Source: Spirodela intermedia
Lineage: Eukaryota; Streptophyta; Magnoliopsida; Alismatales; Araceae
Length of the DNA stretch: 64,000 bases
Reading direction: 5' to 3'
NCBI GenBank assembly: GCA_902729315.2
Contig: LR746267.1
Span: forward strand, 9,428,924-9,492,923
Below, piece by piece: positions 48,957 to 58,349 of this stretch (positions are counted from its first letter, which is position 1; each line of letters opens with the position of its first letter). Under the pieces are notes generated by a model. That model saw only the letters and a program-made list of their open reading frames with translations, searched no databases and was not told the DNA's origin. The translations under genes were made by a program, and so were the position numbers.

Positions 48957-49013
48957 CACAGTTCAAGACGAGCGCCTGAAGTAGATGAGCTCCATAGGCT
49001 TGTTCCAGAGCCT
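48957..49013 (-). pseudogene. 3' end of a type A cystatin-like gene
   Basis: Only the last codons remain on minus: LWNKPMELIYFRRSS and a stop. Upstream coding sequence is replaced abruptly by the 3' flank of the type B gene at 49145 (from about 49014, CTCAGGGAAATAAGTAGAAC), so this is a rearrangement junction. Confidence 0.8.
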
Positions 49014-49144
49014 ATGCTCAGGGAAATAAGTAGAACACAAGTGAAGTGGACCATCTGCGTGCACATCAGGACGAAGCCCTGTGCTCAGGGTTTATTCCAA
49101 CAAAACCTACATCAGGTTTTCTTTACACTGCGCCGCGTCATAGT

Positions 49145-49492
49145 TCAAGATGAACTCCTGAAGTAGACGAGCTCCCTGACCTTGTCCCAGAGCTTCTCGA
49201 AGACGACGGCCTCGTACTTGCGGGCCTTCACTTGGTCCGTGGCCTGGATGAAGAGCCGGTAGTACTGGCCGTCGACGTAGCCCCTGTAAATCCGGACGTA
49301 CTCGAGCTTGTCTCCCGTCTGCCTGTTGTGCTCTGCGACCGCGAATCGCGCGATGCTCTGGACGTGGTAATCTTCCACCTTCTTTATCCGATTCCACCCC
49401 GGGGTTGGGTATCCCTTGGTGGCGTGGGACTGAAAAGCAACGGCCGAAAGAACGGCGAGAAGAAGAAGAATGGAAGGCAGTTGGGTCCTCAT
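49145..49492 (-). CDS. Secreted cystatin-like protein, type B
   Basis: This is a complete 115-residue intronless gene. It differs from the copies at 38945 and 56019 at one residue (Gln87 instead of His in TDQVKARK). The signal peptide, IARFAVAEHN (47-56), GYVDG (71-75) and LW (101-102) are all present. The CT microsatellite leader (about 49501-49518 on plus) and a TATATAA at 49586-49580 precede it, as in the plus-strand cassette. It is the type B member of the minus-strand cassette whose type A partner starts at 51307. Its own 3' flank abuts a truncated type A remnant. Protease inhibition is not assured because the QxVxG Gln is lost. Confidence 0.9.
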   Translation of the reverse strand: MRTQLPSILLLLAVLSAVAFQSHATKGYPTPGWNRIKKVEDYHVQSIARFAVAEHNRQTGDKLEYVRIYRGYVDGQYYRLFIQATDQVKARKYEAVVFEKLWDKVRELVYFRSSS

Positions 49493-49499
49493 TGTGTTC

Positions 49500-50945
49500 T
49501 CCTCTCTCTCTCTCTCTCGTACTCTCTCGTTTTGTATGTGCGTAGTGCACTGCCCAAAGGGAAGATGATGTCCGGCATGTTATATAGGGTTCTGAAAATA
49601 CAGTGGACGACGGGCCATCAGGAGAGAACAGCTCATCGTTCGGTTGTTTTCCTTCTCCACAGACGGAACATTGAAAGAGACCGAAATCCGCCCGTGGTTT
49701 CTGCGCGGTCGACTAATGGAAAGGTTCACACGGTGGTCACCTTGGATATGCCCGCCGTGGATAAGGGAGTAGGTAAAAGCGAATCTGAAGACAGATGGCA
49801 CGCGTCGTCTCAGACGTGGATACTTACAGGTGGAAATTTGTCGTAGGGTTGGGGATGGACGTCCCATCTAGGAGAAGAGACCGCACAGTCTCCACACCCG
49901 AGGTATGACCGACCACCTCCGGTGCACCCAAGCCCATCTTTGTTATAGTTTTTTCGTTCACACTTCTGTAGAAAGTCGACAGTTTAATGCGATTCGCGGC
50001 ACACAGGGCGTCACCTAACGGGTCCCACGAAACAAGGTACACGAAATTTATCTCATTGTTCACCTTTCTCGTTGAGGTTTGACTTTGGGATCAGCTAGAC
50101 AAAGTTTGTCTTTGACAAACATTTCATCGCAGCAAGATTTCCTTTTCAGAGCGGATTACCCGTCATTATCTTTGTACGCTTTATAGTTATAAAGATTCGG
50201 ATCAGTTTTTAATGGAAATATATAAACAGCTCTGCAGCTTTGTTCCGTGATCTTATCCAATCCTGAGGAGGACATCAGGTTTGGTTCTCCCGGTTTCAGC
50301 AAATTTAATAAATTGCAATCGTAGAAGATCTGATTCAAAGTAGAAATCAATAGAACATTGACTTAACACTCCCAAAATCTGTTAAACGATAGATTGATAA
50401 TGTGGGTTGGGTTCTTTTACTTTATTATCACTAAACTTTCGATTTTTTTATGGGATTTTTGTGACGATGGTCACTAGAGTTTAGTATTTGCGAACACTGA
50501 ACCATCTTCGAGTTTATTCTCTGTTCAAGAGGATGGATTTGTGGAGGTACGCCTCTTGAATCATCCCAACGTCGTAGATGGGGCCGGGGGTCAACTCGGT
50601 CCCACGATGTGGTGACATTAGCGTTCGATTCAGGGTGTCCCCGATCGTTTATAGAAGAAATTACTTCTTCGTCTTAAATCGGCCCTTCAGTCCGCGTCGA
50701 GTTAACTTCCAAACCTCGTGATGCATTTTCTGTTCGGACTGTCAGATGCTGAAGGAGTTAGTTTTATAGTTCCGAACTCAGATAACTGTACTCTCGACGA
50801 CACAAGCTGAACATAAAAGGGTACACAATGAACGTACACATCAACCATCGAGACGATGTCCTGTCCCGGGTTTTTATTCAAATACACTGTATATGGGGGT
50901 TATTCAACTTTCTTTCACATTTCCTCCATTCGCATCAGCATCACA
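49500..50945 (-). repeat. Intergenic part of the A-B cassette, first minus-strand copy
   Basis: This is a near-match to the plus-strand intergenic DNA at 37690-38940 (inverted) and to 56390-57865 (direct). ORFs at 49580 and 49824 are mirrored at 38570 and 38374. No other gene is seen. Confidence 0.75.
49580..49586 (-). promoter_or_regulatory. TATA box of the type B gene at 49492
   Basis: TATATAA on minus, preceded by GAACCC, at the same distance from the ATG as in the plus-strand copy. Confidence 0.75.
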
Positions 50946-50947
50946 GT

Positions 50948-51307
50948 TCAAGACGAGCGCCTGAAGTAGATGAGCTCCTTAGGCTTGTTCCAGAGCCTAT
51001 CCCTCACTACGGCCTCGTACCTGCGGGCCTTGACGTCGTCCGTGGCCTGGATGAGGAGCTTGTAGAACGGCCCGTCGACGTAGCCCCTGTAAATCCGGAC
51101 GTACTCCAGGTCCTCCCCCGTCTGTTTGTTGTGCTCCGACACGGCGAAGCGAGCGATGCCCTGGACGTGGTATTCGTCCACCTTCTTAATCCGAGTCCAT
51201 TCACCCGTCCGTGGAGGATACGGCGCAGGCTTCTGGGCCTGAGACTGAAGGGTTACGGCCGAAAGAAGTGCGAGAAGAAGAAGGACGGAAGGCAACTGGG
51301 TCCTCAT
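50948..51307 (-). CDS. Secreted cystatin-like protein, type A
   Basis: This intronless gene encodes 119 residues. The signal peptide (about 1-25) runs from MRTQLPSVLLLLALLSAV to QSQAQ. The cystatin helix motif IARFAVSEHN is at 51-60, the altered hairpin RGYVDG at 74-79 and LW at 105-106. The protein is identical in all 119 residues to the gene product at 57870, which implies a very recent duplication or gene conversion. TATAAAT at 51424-51418 is preceded by GGCACCC, and a long CT microsatellite (about 51330-51352) lies in the leader. It is the type A partner of the type B gene at 49145. The N-terminal PPRTGEW segment offers one Gly where cystatins often have a GG trunk. Confidence 0.9.
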   Translation of the reverse strand: MRTQLPSVLLLLALLSAVTLQSQAQKPAPYPPRTGEWTRIKKVDEYHVQGIARFAVSEHNKQTGEDLEYVRIYRGYVDGPFYKLLIQATDDVKARRYEAVVRDRLWNKPKELIYFRRSS

Positions 51308-51417
51308 GGTTCTCTCAGATTCTCAGATTCTCTCTCTCTCTCTCTCTCTCTCTTTTTGTCTTGGTGTCCGTGTATCTCAGTAGTGCAGTGCAGAAGGTTG
51401 GGAAGAAGCTGGGTCTG

Positions 51418-51424
51418 ATTTATA
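51418..51424 (-). promoter_or_regulatory. TATA box of the type A gene at 51307
   Basis: TATAAAT on minus is preceded by GGCACCC. The distance to the ATG is about 110 bases. Confidence 0.75.
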
Positions 51425-51838
51425 GGGTGCCGAGTAGGATGGTTTACCGTGTTGATGCATTAATTCCTATGGATGATGGACGACGGAAAGAGACTGGTGT
51501 CCGCCCGTGTTTTCTCTGGAGTTTAATCGCTGAACTGTTCACACGGTTTCCAACTCTCGATTTGAGAGGAGGCCACCGAAGGAAGATCACCTTTCTCTAT
51601 CCCGCAGTGTGTGGTACGGCCGTGAAGTGAAAAGTCCACAAGAACCACGGAGGTAGCAAGGACATGAATGATATTCTGGCGCCGATATTGACGGTCAGAA
51701 TCGGCGGATATGGTGATGGTGGGCGTAGGCAGAATTCAACCTATGTTATCTTTTTTCGAAAGGTACTTTCATATTTACCACAGTAAAGAAAAGTTCCCGG
51801 CAAATAAGCTTCGCGGTCGGATTCTGTTTTGATTTGTC

Positions 51839-52352
51839 GCGTTGCTTGCCTTTACATTGTTGTACGGTAGTGGCACTCGTATTTTGATAGCAAAATTGCA
51901 CACGTTGCGATGAAACCTTAAGCTAAGATCGAGTTAGAGTACAATTTGCTCCAAGTAATTACCTGCGCGGACATGCATTTTTTCAAAGCATATCTCAAAT
52001 TGTTGTGTTATATTTAAGTTATGACACTCTGATCAACCGAAGTTTCATTACTGATACTATTATAGCAGGTTCAAAACTGTGAATAAATCTCGAGGCGAGG
52101 TCAACTGTGGGAAGCCTCCAAATGCAGCCATTTCGCCTAACACAGGGGACGGGATCTTACTCATGACTTGCACTGCTGACCCCGCCGCCGCCAACCTGCT
52201 TTTAGTTCATGCTTCTGACAATTGGCTGCCCCTTGTTCATCTTATGGAAGAAGACCGGCGACTGGATGAACTGCAAGCTTTTGGGTCCCACTAGGTAGGC
52301 CCCACCAAGTTTTACGGTGAGCTGATCATCGATAGCAGATGTTCTTGGCCTC
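51839..52352 (+). repeat. Dispersed repeat R, copy 3
   Basis: This is a diverged match to 40159-40620 and 47496-48075, with the same ends and order. It extends, like copy 2, into a GGTAGGCC..CACCAAGTTTTACGG segment. Confidence 0.75.
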
Positions 52353-53365
52353 CGTGAAGAAGTTCTGGGCTTTTACCCTTAAATTTCCCATGTTCTCAAA
52401 AAAACGATTGAGCGTGAATACCAGCACTCATGTCACGAGCCTCCGCAGTATTATACATCATCCGTAGCACTTACGAGATTTTCCAGATATCCAGATTCTA
52501 GGCAAAGATTACAAACGGCATTTGGTTTTTTACATTCCGGACACTGCCTTCATGGTTTGTTTAGAACTTCAAGCTTTGTTTTTGCACCTTTCGAAAGAGC
52601 GTCAGAGAAAACATTCATCATAATCTCACAAGTCATGAAAGAATAAACTCGAGTTTTTCCTCGTTCAGTGGGCGTCGACGGGTGCTATGGAGGTAATATG
52701 CTTGTTTGCGAGTTATTATTCGAATGGCAAGTTTCTTGCCGTTAAATAGGTCAGTACCTCTATTCGACGAAATTACGCTGACTTTTTTCTTAACGAGGCT
52801 AGAAGTTGTTTCATGTCGGCTCAAGATGAAGAAACTACACCGGAATTCGTGGCTCGTCAAAGCTGCTGACCTTATCACTACCAGATAAACTGTACGTAGT
52901 CTGTCCTTGAGTGCTACGAATGCGTCTTATGGTTCCATTGGTAATCATTGAGCTCTCCAGCTTAACCAATTGACGGCAGTGGGATATGCTTTTATATAGT
53001 CAGGCCTTTTTAAAATAAATAGTAGGTGGGCTATTTATAACGTCTTTTCGTGGGTGGATTCAGTCGCAGGGCAACATTGACCCTAACATCCCTAAAAAAC
53101 GGATTAATAATAAGTATAGAAACTCAACCTTGTAATCACACATGAATTTTCCAATAAGCAATGCGTGATCATTCTTGACCACGTAGATATGGTAAACCGT
53201 ATTCTTTTTTTGGTTTTATCTCTATTTTCTGCTGTGATCAGGAGTCGCCCTGGGTGACCTTGGTGAAGAGGGATTACGGAAACTTACAAGGCGCGAAGAA
53301 AAATGAAGGAAAATGGATCCAGAAGCTTCTCTCGCTACCTCTTCCCCTTCTCTCTCTCTACATAC
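52353..53365. other. Intergenic stretch, no gene recognised
   Basis: Short ORFs on both strands (52633-52888) overlap and look incidental. No retroelement or cystatin similarity was seen. Confidence 0.45.
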
Positions 53366-53765
53366 ATAACACGGAATCTGTGAGTCCAAATTAGGATAGT
53401 CCAGGAACGCGGTCAGGGGTATGCTTTCACCGTTCTGATATCTTACTATTCTATTGAGGGGCAATGGAAGTTGGGAGGGAGAACTCTATTAGAAATTCGG
53501 AATAATCACAGATGGTGAATATCCCTCGGACAACAATCTTTAATCAGTCGGAATATAAGGGGAAGAATTTCGTAGAATTTCTGGGTAAAGACCTTGAGCA
53601 CTCTCTCCCTCCCTCCCTCTCTCTTTCGACCTTGGGCTTTGAGAAGAGACCCCGATGAGATGATAGGTGCTGGTGTTCGCTTCACGATTGTTTACGGACG
53701 ATTTGCTCTTCCTCCTGGAAGGAGCCTACAGCGTGCGCTAAATTCAGCCACGGAAGGTTTGCGAA
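53366..53765 (+). repeat. Dispersed repeat S, copy 2
   Basis: A diverged match to 41395-41765 in the same orientation. Confidence 0.7.
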
Positions 53766-53966
53766 GTACCTCTTCATACAGTATGATATGCGAGAACGAT
53801 TATTCTACATATTAAGACGAGAGAGATGTAATCCTTGTGAAACAAGATAAGAAAACAAAGTACGCCGTGTACGTGAGAATCAAAATGTCCCGTCCGGAGT
53901 ACTTAAACAGCATATCAGGTTTACTTGTATCCCTGGCACATTTGCCTTGCAGTGCGGTATAGCAGT

Positions 53967-54335
53967 TTAAGATGAGGCCCTGAAGTAGACGAGCTGCCTC
54001 ATCTTCGGCCAGAGGTCATCCCTCACGACTGCCTCATACCTGCGAGCTTTCGCGTGGTCCGTGGCCTGGATAAAGAGGCGGTAGAACGGCCCGTCGACGT
54101 ACCCCCTATACACCCGAATGTACTCGAGGCTGTTCCCTGTTCGGTTGTTGTGCTGTGACACAGCGAGTCGAGCGATTTCCGGGACAGGGTAGTCGTCCAC
54201 CTTCTTTATCCGATTCCACACGCCCGTCGGCGGTGGATATGGTCCCCGGTTTGCGGCTACGGATTGAAGGGTGACAGCCGAAAGAAGAGCAAGAAGAAGG
54301 GGAAGAGGAAGAACGGACGGCATTTGGGTCCGCAT
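53967..54335 (-). CDS. Secreted cystatin-like protein, divergent single copy
   Basis: This intronless gene encodes 122 residues and is the most diverged intact member of the non-canonical group. The signal peptide (about 1-28) is longer (MRTQMPSVLPLPLLLALLSA). The helix motif reads IARLAVSQHN (54-63), with Phe replaced by Leu. The altered hairpin GYVDG lies at 78-82 and LW is kept near the C-terminus. Unlike the paralogs it has an N-glycosylation sequon, Asn64-Arg-Thr. TATAAAATA at 54489-54481 is preceded by GGCACCC, and the leader has a CT microsatellite (about 54380-54402) before the ATG. It has no adjacent partner gene, so it lies outside the A-B cassettes. Confidence 0.9.
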   Translation of the reverse strand: MRTQMPSVLPLPLLLALLSAVTLQSVAANRGPYPPPTGVWNRIKKVDDYPVPEIARLAVSQHNNRTGNSLEYIRVYRGYVDGPFYRLFIQATDHAKARRYEAVVRDDLWPKMRQLVYFRASS

Positions 54336-54480
54336 GCTTTCCTCTTTCTTTCTCTCCTCTTTCTCTCCTTCTCTTTATCTCCTCTCTCTCTCTCTCTCTC
54401 TCTCGCTCGCTCGCTCTCGCTGTACAACTGTATTATCTTTCTCAGGTGCCGTGCGAGTAGCATGGGGATACGATGGCTTG

Positions 54481-54489
54481 TATTTTATA
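54481..54489 (-). promoter_or_regulatory. TATA box of the gene at 54335
   Basis: TATAAAATA on minus, preceded by GGCACCC as in the type A genes. Confidence 0.75.
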
Positions 54490-54509
54490 GGGTGCCGACA
54501 GTCTGAAGG

Positions 54510-55850
54510 ATGGCAGATCGGCAGGAAGGATAGTTCACCGCTTCGTCGTTTTCCGACGGCCCACCGAAAAAAACCACGATCTGCTCGTCGTTTTGGTGGG
54601 TGGTCTGGTAAAGGAAAGATTCACGACTGGGATGGCCGTCCTACTGTGGGCGAGGTGCTGCCAGTGGCGATATGACGAAGGAGATATAGGTGTCAGATCA
54701 GAATACCGTTTATCATGCGTACTTTAAATAGGCTGTTTTTTCCGAACATTATTAGATAGCCTAAATATATGTCTTTGATAAACGCGGATGATTGAGCGAG
54801 TCAAGTGAGACCGCAGGAGATAAACCGGATAGAGTCGCATTAACTCGATACGACCAAAATAGTCGAACAAGTTGCAACTCGAAACCTAGGGAAGATTATC
54901 CTGCTTAATCCCAACCGGTTTTCAAACCGACGGGTGACGACTAAAAGAGGGACTTCAGATTTACCGGGTGATGTCTGTTCTGGAATAAGAGACCACAGCG
55001 ACTCTCGTATCCCAAGGCAACTGGAAGGAGAGGGAAGGCGAAAATCTGCAAAGCCTGTACGGAGGTCAACAAGCTTGGCGCCGGTGATGATAGTCAAAAT
55101 CCATTCATACGGCTCCAGTCGCCACACGCAAAACTGATCTCATCTGAAGTTTGACTTTGTGCAATGCAGTCAATGCGTTTATTTAAGAGTCGTATTCTTT
55201 CATTCTCATTGCCGTATAGTCAAGACCGATGAGCGAAATGTTTTACATGATCCACACACATGAGCGACATCCTGTTGTAAGCACTCGATTGTTGAACTTA
55301 AATACTATGAACTTATAAAACTCAATAAGGAATTTAATTGGACCCGATTCCATATTAAAATCAGAGATATTAGTCTGGGTTACACCATCACCTATTTTAT
55401 ATCAGGTAAGAAGCCCTCTTTCACCGTTCACTTTCTCCGCCCATCTCACCCTATACGTCCGTTGTATCTCCTCATCGCTGCCCTCCCCGACCCCCACCAA
55501 GTCTGCTCGTCTCATAATTACGTTATGCTTGTCAAGACCGACAGTGGGTGACCGACGAGCGCAGCAATAGGGTCCTGATTTTAACATTAACTTTTTTGTT
55601 AGTTTAATTCATTATTTAATTGGCATGAGATATGAATTAAGATTAAGTACCGTATATCTCATAGCCTACCCAATACACTGCAGAATGTATTTCAAAATAT
55701 GACTTTGAGTTTCGATTCTCACTATCCGTTAAAAAAGTTAAGAAATTTTGCCAAAAAAAAAGAGACTATTTTCATATTATTCTTCTTACGTTTGCCGAGA
55801 AAATAAATACTTAGTTGTGCAATGTGGATGTTCTCTAAGGACCGACTGAA
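54510..55850. other. Intergenic stretch, no gene recognised
   Basis: The proximal part is upstream DNA of the gene at 54335. The rest holds only short ORFs and AT-rich sequence. From about 55850 the 3' flank of the next type B gene begins. Confidence 0.5.
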
Positions 55851-56018
55851 ATAAGCATCGTGTATTGTTTCCAGCTCTAATAATTCTCAACTCCATAAAG
55901 CAAGTAGAACACAAGTGAAGTGGACCATCTACGTACACATCAGGACGAAGCCCCGTCCTCAGGGTTTATTCCAACAAAACCTACATCAGGTTTTCTTTAC
56001 ACTGCGCCGCGTCATAGT

Positions 56019-56366
56019 TCAAGATGAGCTCCTGAAGTAGACGAGCTCCCTGACCTTGTCCCAGAGCTTCTCGAAGACGACGGCCTCGTACTTGCGGGCC
56101 TTGACGTGGTCCGTGGCCTGGATGAAGAGCCGGTAGTACTGGCCATCGACGTAGCCCCTGTAAATCCGGACGTACTCGAGCTTGTCTCCCGTCTGCCTGT
56201 TGTGCTCTGCGACCGCGAATCGCGCGATGCTCTGGACGTGGTAATCTTCCACCTTCTTTATCCGATTCCACCCCGGGGTTGGGTATCCCTTGGTGGCGTG
56301 GGACTGAAAAGCAACGGCCGAAAGAACGGCGAGAAGAAGAAGAATGGAAGGCAGTTGGGTCCTCAT
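56019..56366 (-). CDS. Secreted cystatin-like protein, type B
   Basis: This is a complete 115-residue intronless gene whose product is identical in sequence to that of the plus-strand gene at 38945. The start is the ATG at 56366; in-frame ATGs further upstream belong to the leader and promoter. The leader CT tract is interrupted here (CTCGCTTTCTCTCTGG). TATATAA lies at 56462-56456. It carries the signal peptide, IARFAVAEHN (47-56), GYVDG (71-75) and LW (101-102). It is the type B member of the outer minus-strand cassette, with its type A partner starting at 58229. The same caveat about the missing QxVxG Gln applies. Confidence 0.9.
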   Translation of the reverse strand: MRTQLPSILLLLAVLSAVAFQSHATKGYPTPGWNRIKKVEDYHVQSIARFAVAEHNRQTGDKLEYVRIYRGYVDGQYYRLFIQATDHVKARKYEAVVFEKLWDKVRELVYFRSSS

Positions 56367-56389
56367 TGTGTTCTCCTCTCTCGCTTTCT

Positions 56390-57865
56390 CTCTGGTACTC
56401 TCTCGTTCTGTATGTGCGTAGTGCACTGCACGACGGGAAGATGATGGCCGGCATGTTATATAGGGTTCCGGGAGTACAGTGGACAACGGGCCATCGGGAA
56501 GGATAGCTCATCGCTTAGTTGTTTTCCTTCTCCACGGATGGAACATGGAAAGAGACCGCAATCTGCCCGTGGTTTCTGCGCGGTCGACAAACGGACAGGT
56601 TCACACTGTGGTCAACTTGGATAAGCCCGCCGTGGATATGCCAGCGGTGGATAAGGGAGTAGGTAGAAGCGGATCTGAATAAATGTTATACGCGTCTTCT
56701 CAAGTGGGGACTTCCAAGTAGAAATTTGTCGTAGGGTTGGCGGGGAGGGGGGAGGTGAGGTGGAGGTCCCGTCTAGGAGAAGAGACCGCACAGTCTTCAC
56801 ACCCAGGGGTATGACCGACCTCCTCCCGTGCGCCCAAGCAGCCCGTTGGGGCTCCTCTATTTTATAATCTTTACATTCACACCTCCGTAGAAAGTCGACA
56901 GTTTGAGACGATTCGCGGTACGGACGGTGTCACCTAACTGGTCCCACCAAACAAGGTACACGAAAATTTCCTCATTCTTCACCTCTCTCGTTTAGGTTTG
57001 ACTTTGGCATCAGTGAGTCGAAGTCGGACATTAACAAGCATTTCATCGCAGCAAGATTTCTTTTTCAGAGCGGGTTACTCGTCATTATCCTTGTATGATT
57101 TATAATTATAAAGATTCGGATCAGCTTTCAATGGAAATAAAGATACAGCTCTTCAACTTTCTTCCGTGATCTTATCCAATCTTTACAGGGACATCTGGTC
57201 TAGTTCTGCCGGTGTCAGCAAATTTTATAAACTGAAAATGTAATAAGATCTCATTGCAAATAGAAATCAATAGAACGTCGATTTATGACTCTCCTATAAT
57301 CTGTTAAACGACATATTGTTAATGTGGGTTTGGTTCTTTTACTTTATTATCACTAGACTTTCGATTTATTGATGGGATTTGTACGCCGATGGTCACTAGA
57401 ATTTAGTATTTGGAAACACTGAACCATCCTCGAGTTTATTCTCTGTTCAAGAGGATGGATTTGTGGAGGTACGCCTCTTGGATCATCTCAATGCCGTACA
57501 TGGGGACGACGGTCTACTCGGTCCCAGGGTGTGGTGACATTAGCGTTCGATTCAGGGTGTCCCCGATCGTTTATAGAAGAAATTACTTCTTCGTCTTAAA
57601 TCGGCCCTTCAGTCCGCGTCGAGTTGACTTCCAAACCTCGCGATGCATTTTCTTTTCGGACTGTCAGATGCTGAAGGAGTTAGTTTTATAGTTCCGAACT
57701 CAGATAACTGTACTCTCGACGACACAAGCTGAACATAAAAGGGTACACAATGAACGTACACATCAACCATCGAGACGATGTCCTGTCCCGGGTTTTTATT
57801 CAAATACACTGTATATGGGGGTTATTCAACTTTCTTTCACATTTCCTCCATTCGCATCAGCATCA
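56390..57865 (-). repeat. Intergenic part of the A-B cassette, second minus-strand copy
   Basis: Matches 49500-50945 (direct) and 37690-38940 (inverted). No other gene is seen. Confidence 0.75.
56456..56462 (-). promoter_or_regulatory. TATA box of the type B gene at 56366
   Basis: TATATAA on minus, preceded by GGAACCC, at the paralogs' usual spacing. Confidence 0.75.
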
Positions 57866-57869
57866 CAGT

Positions 57870-58229
57870 TCAAGACGAGCGCCTGAAGTAGATGAGCTCC
57901 TTAGGCTTGTTCCAGAGCCTATCCCTCACTACGGCCTCGTACCTGCGGGCCTTGACGTCGTCCGTGGCCTGGATGAGGAGCTTGTAGAACGGCCCGTCGA
58001 CGTAGCCCCTGTAAATCCGGACGTACTCCAGGTCCTCCCCCGTCTGTTTGTTGTGCTCCGACACGGCGAAGCGAGCGATGCCCTGGACGTGGTATTCGTC
58101 CACCTTCTTAATCCGAGTCCATTCACCCGTCCGTGGAGGATACGGCGCAGGCTTCTGGGCCTGAGACTGAAGGGTTACGGCCGAAAGAAGTGCGAGAAGA
58201 AGAAGGACGGAAGGCAACTGGGTCCTCAT
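57870..58229 (-). CDS. Secreted cystatin-like protein, type A
   Basis: This intronless 119-residue gene has a product identical to that of 50948-51307, and the nucleotide sequences appear identical through the coding region and much of the 3' flank. It has a signal peptide, IARFAVSEHN (51-60), RGYVDG (74-79) and LW (105-106). TATAAAAT at 58348-58341 follows GGCACCC, and a CT microsatellite (about 58251-58274) is in the leader. Its upstream DNA runs, inverted, into the 3' end of the lysyl-tRNA synthetase gene at 59450-59667. This mirrors the arrangement at 35.8-37.7 kb, so the gene arrived as part of a segmental inverted duplication. Confidence 0.9.
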   Translation of the reverse strand: MRTQLPSVLLLLALLSAVTLQSQAQKPAPYPPRTGEWTRIKKVDEYHVQGIARFAVSEHNKQTGEDLEYVRIYRGYVDGPFYKLLIQATDDVKARRYEAVVRDRLWNKPKELIYFRRSS

Positions 58230-58340
58230 GGTTCTCTCAGATTCTCAGATTCTCTCTCTCTCTCTCTCTCTCTCTTGTTGTCTTGATGTCCGTGTATCTC
58301 AGTCGTGTAGTGCGAGAAGGTTGGGAAGAAGCTGGGTCTG

Positions 58341-58348
58341 ATTTTATA
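58341..58348 (-). promoter_or_regulatory. TATA box of the type A gene at 58229
   Basis: TATAAAAT on minus, preceded by GGCACCC. Confidence 0.75.
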
Positions 58349-58349
58349 G

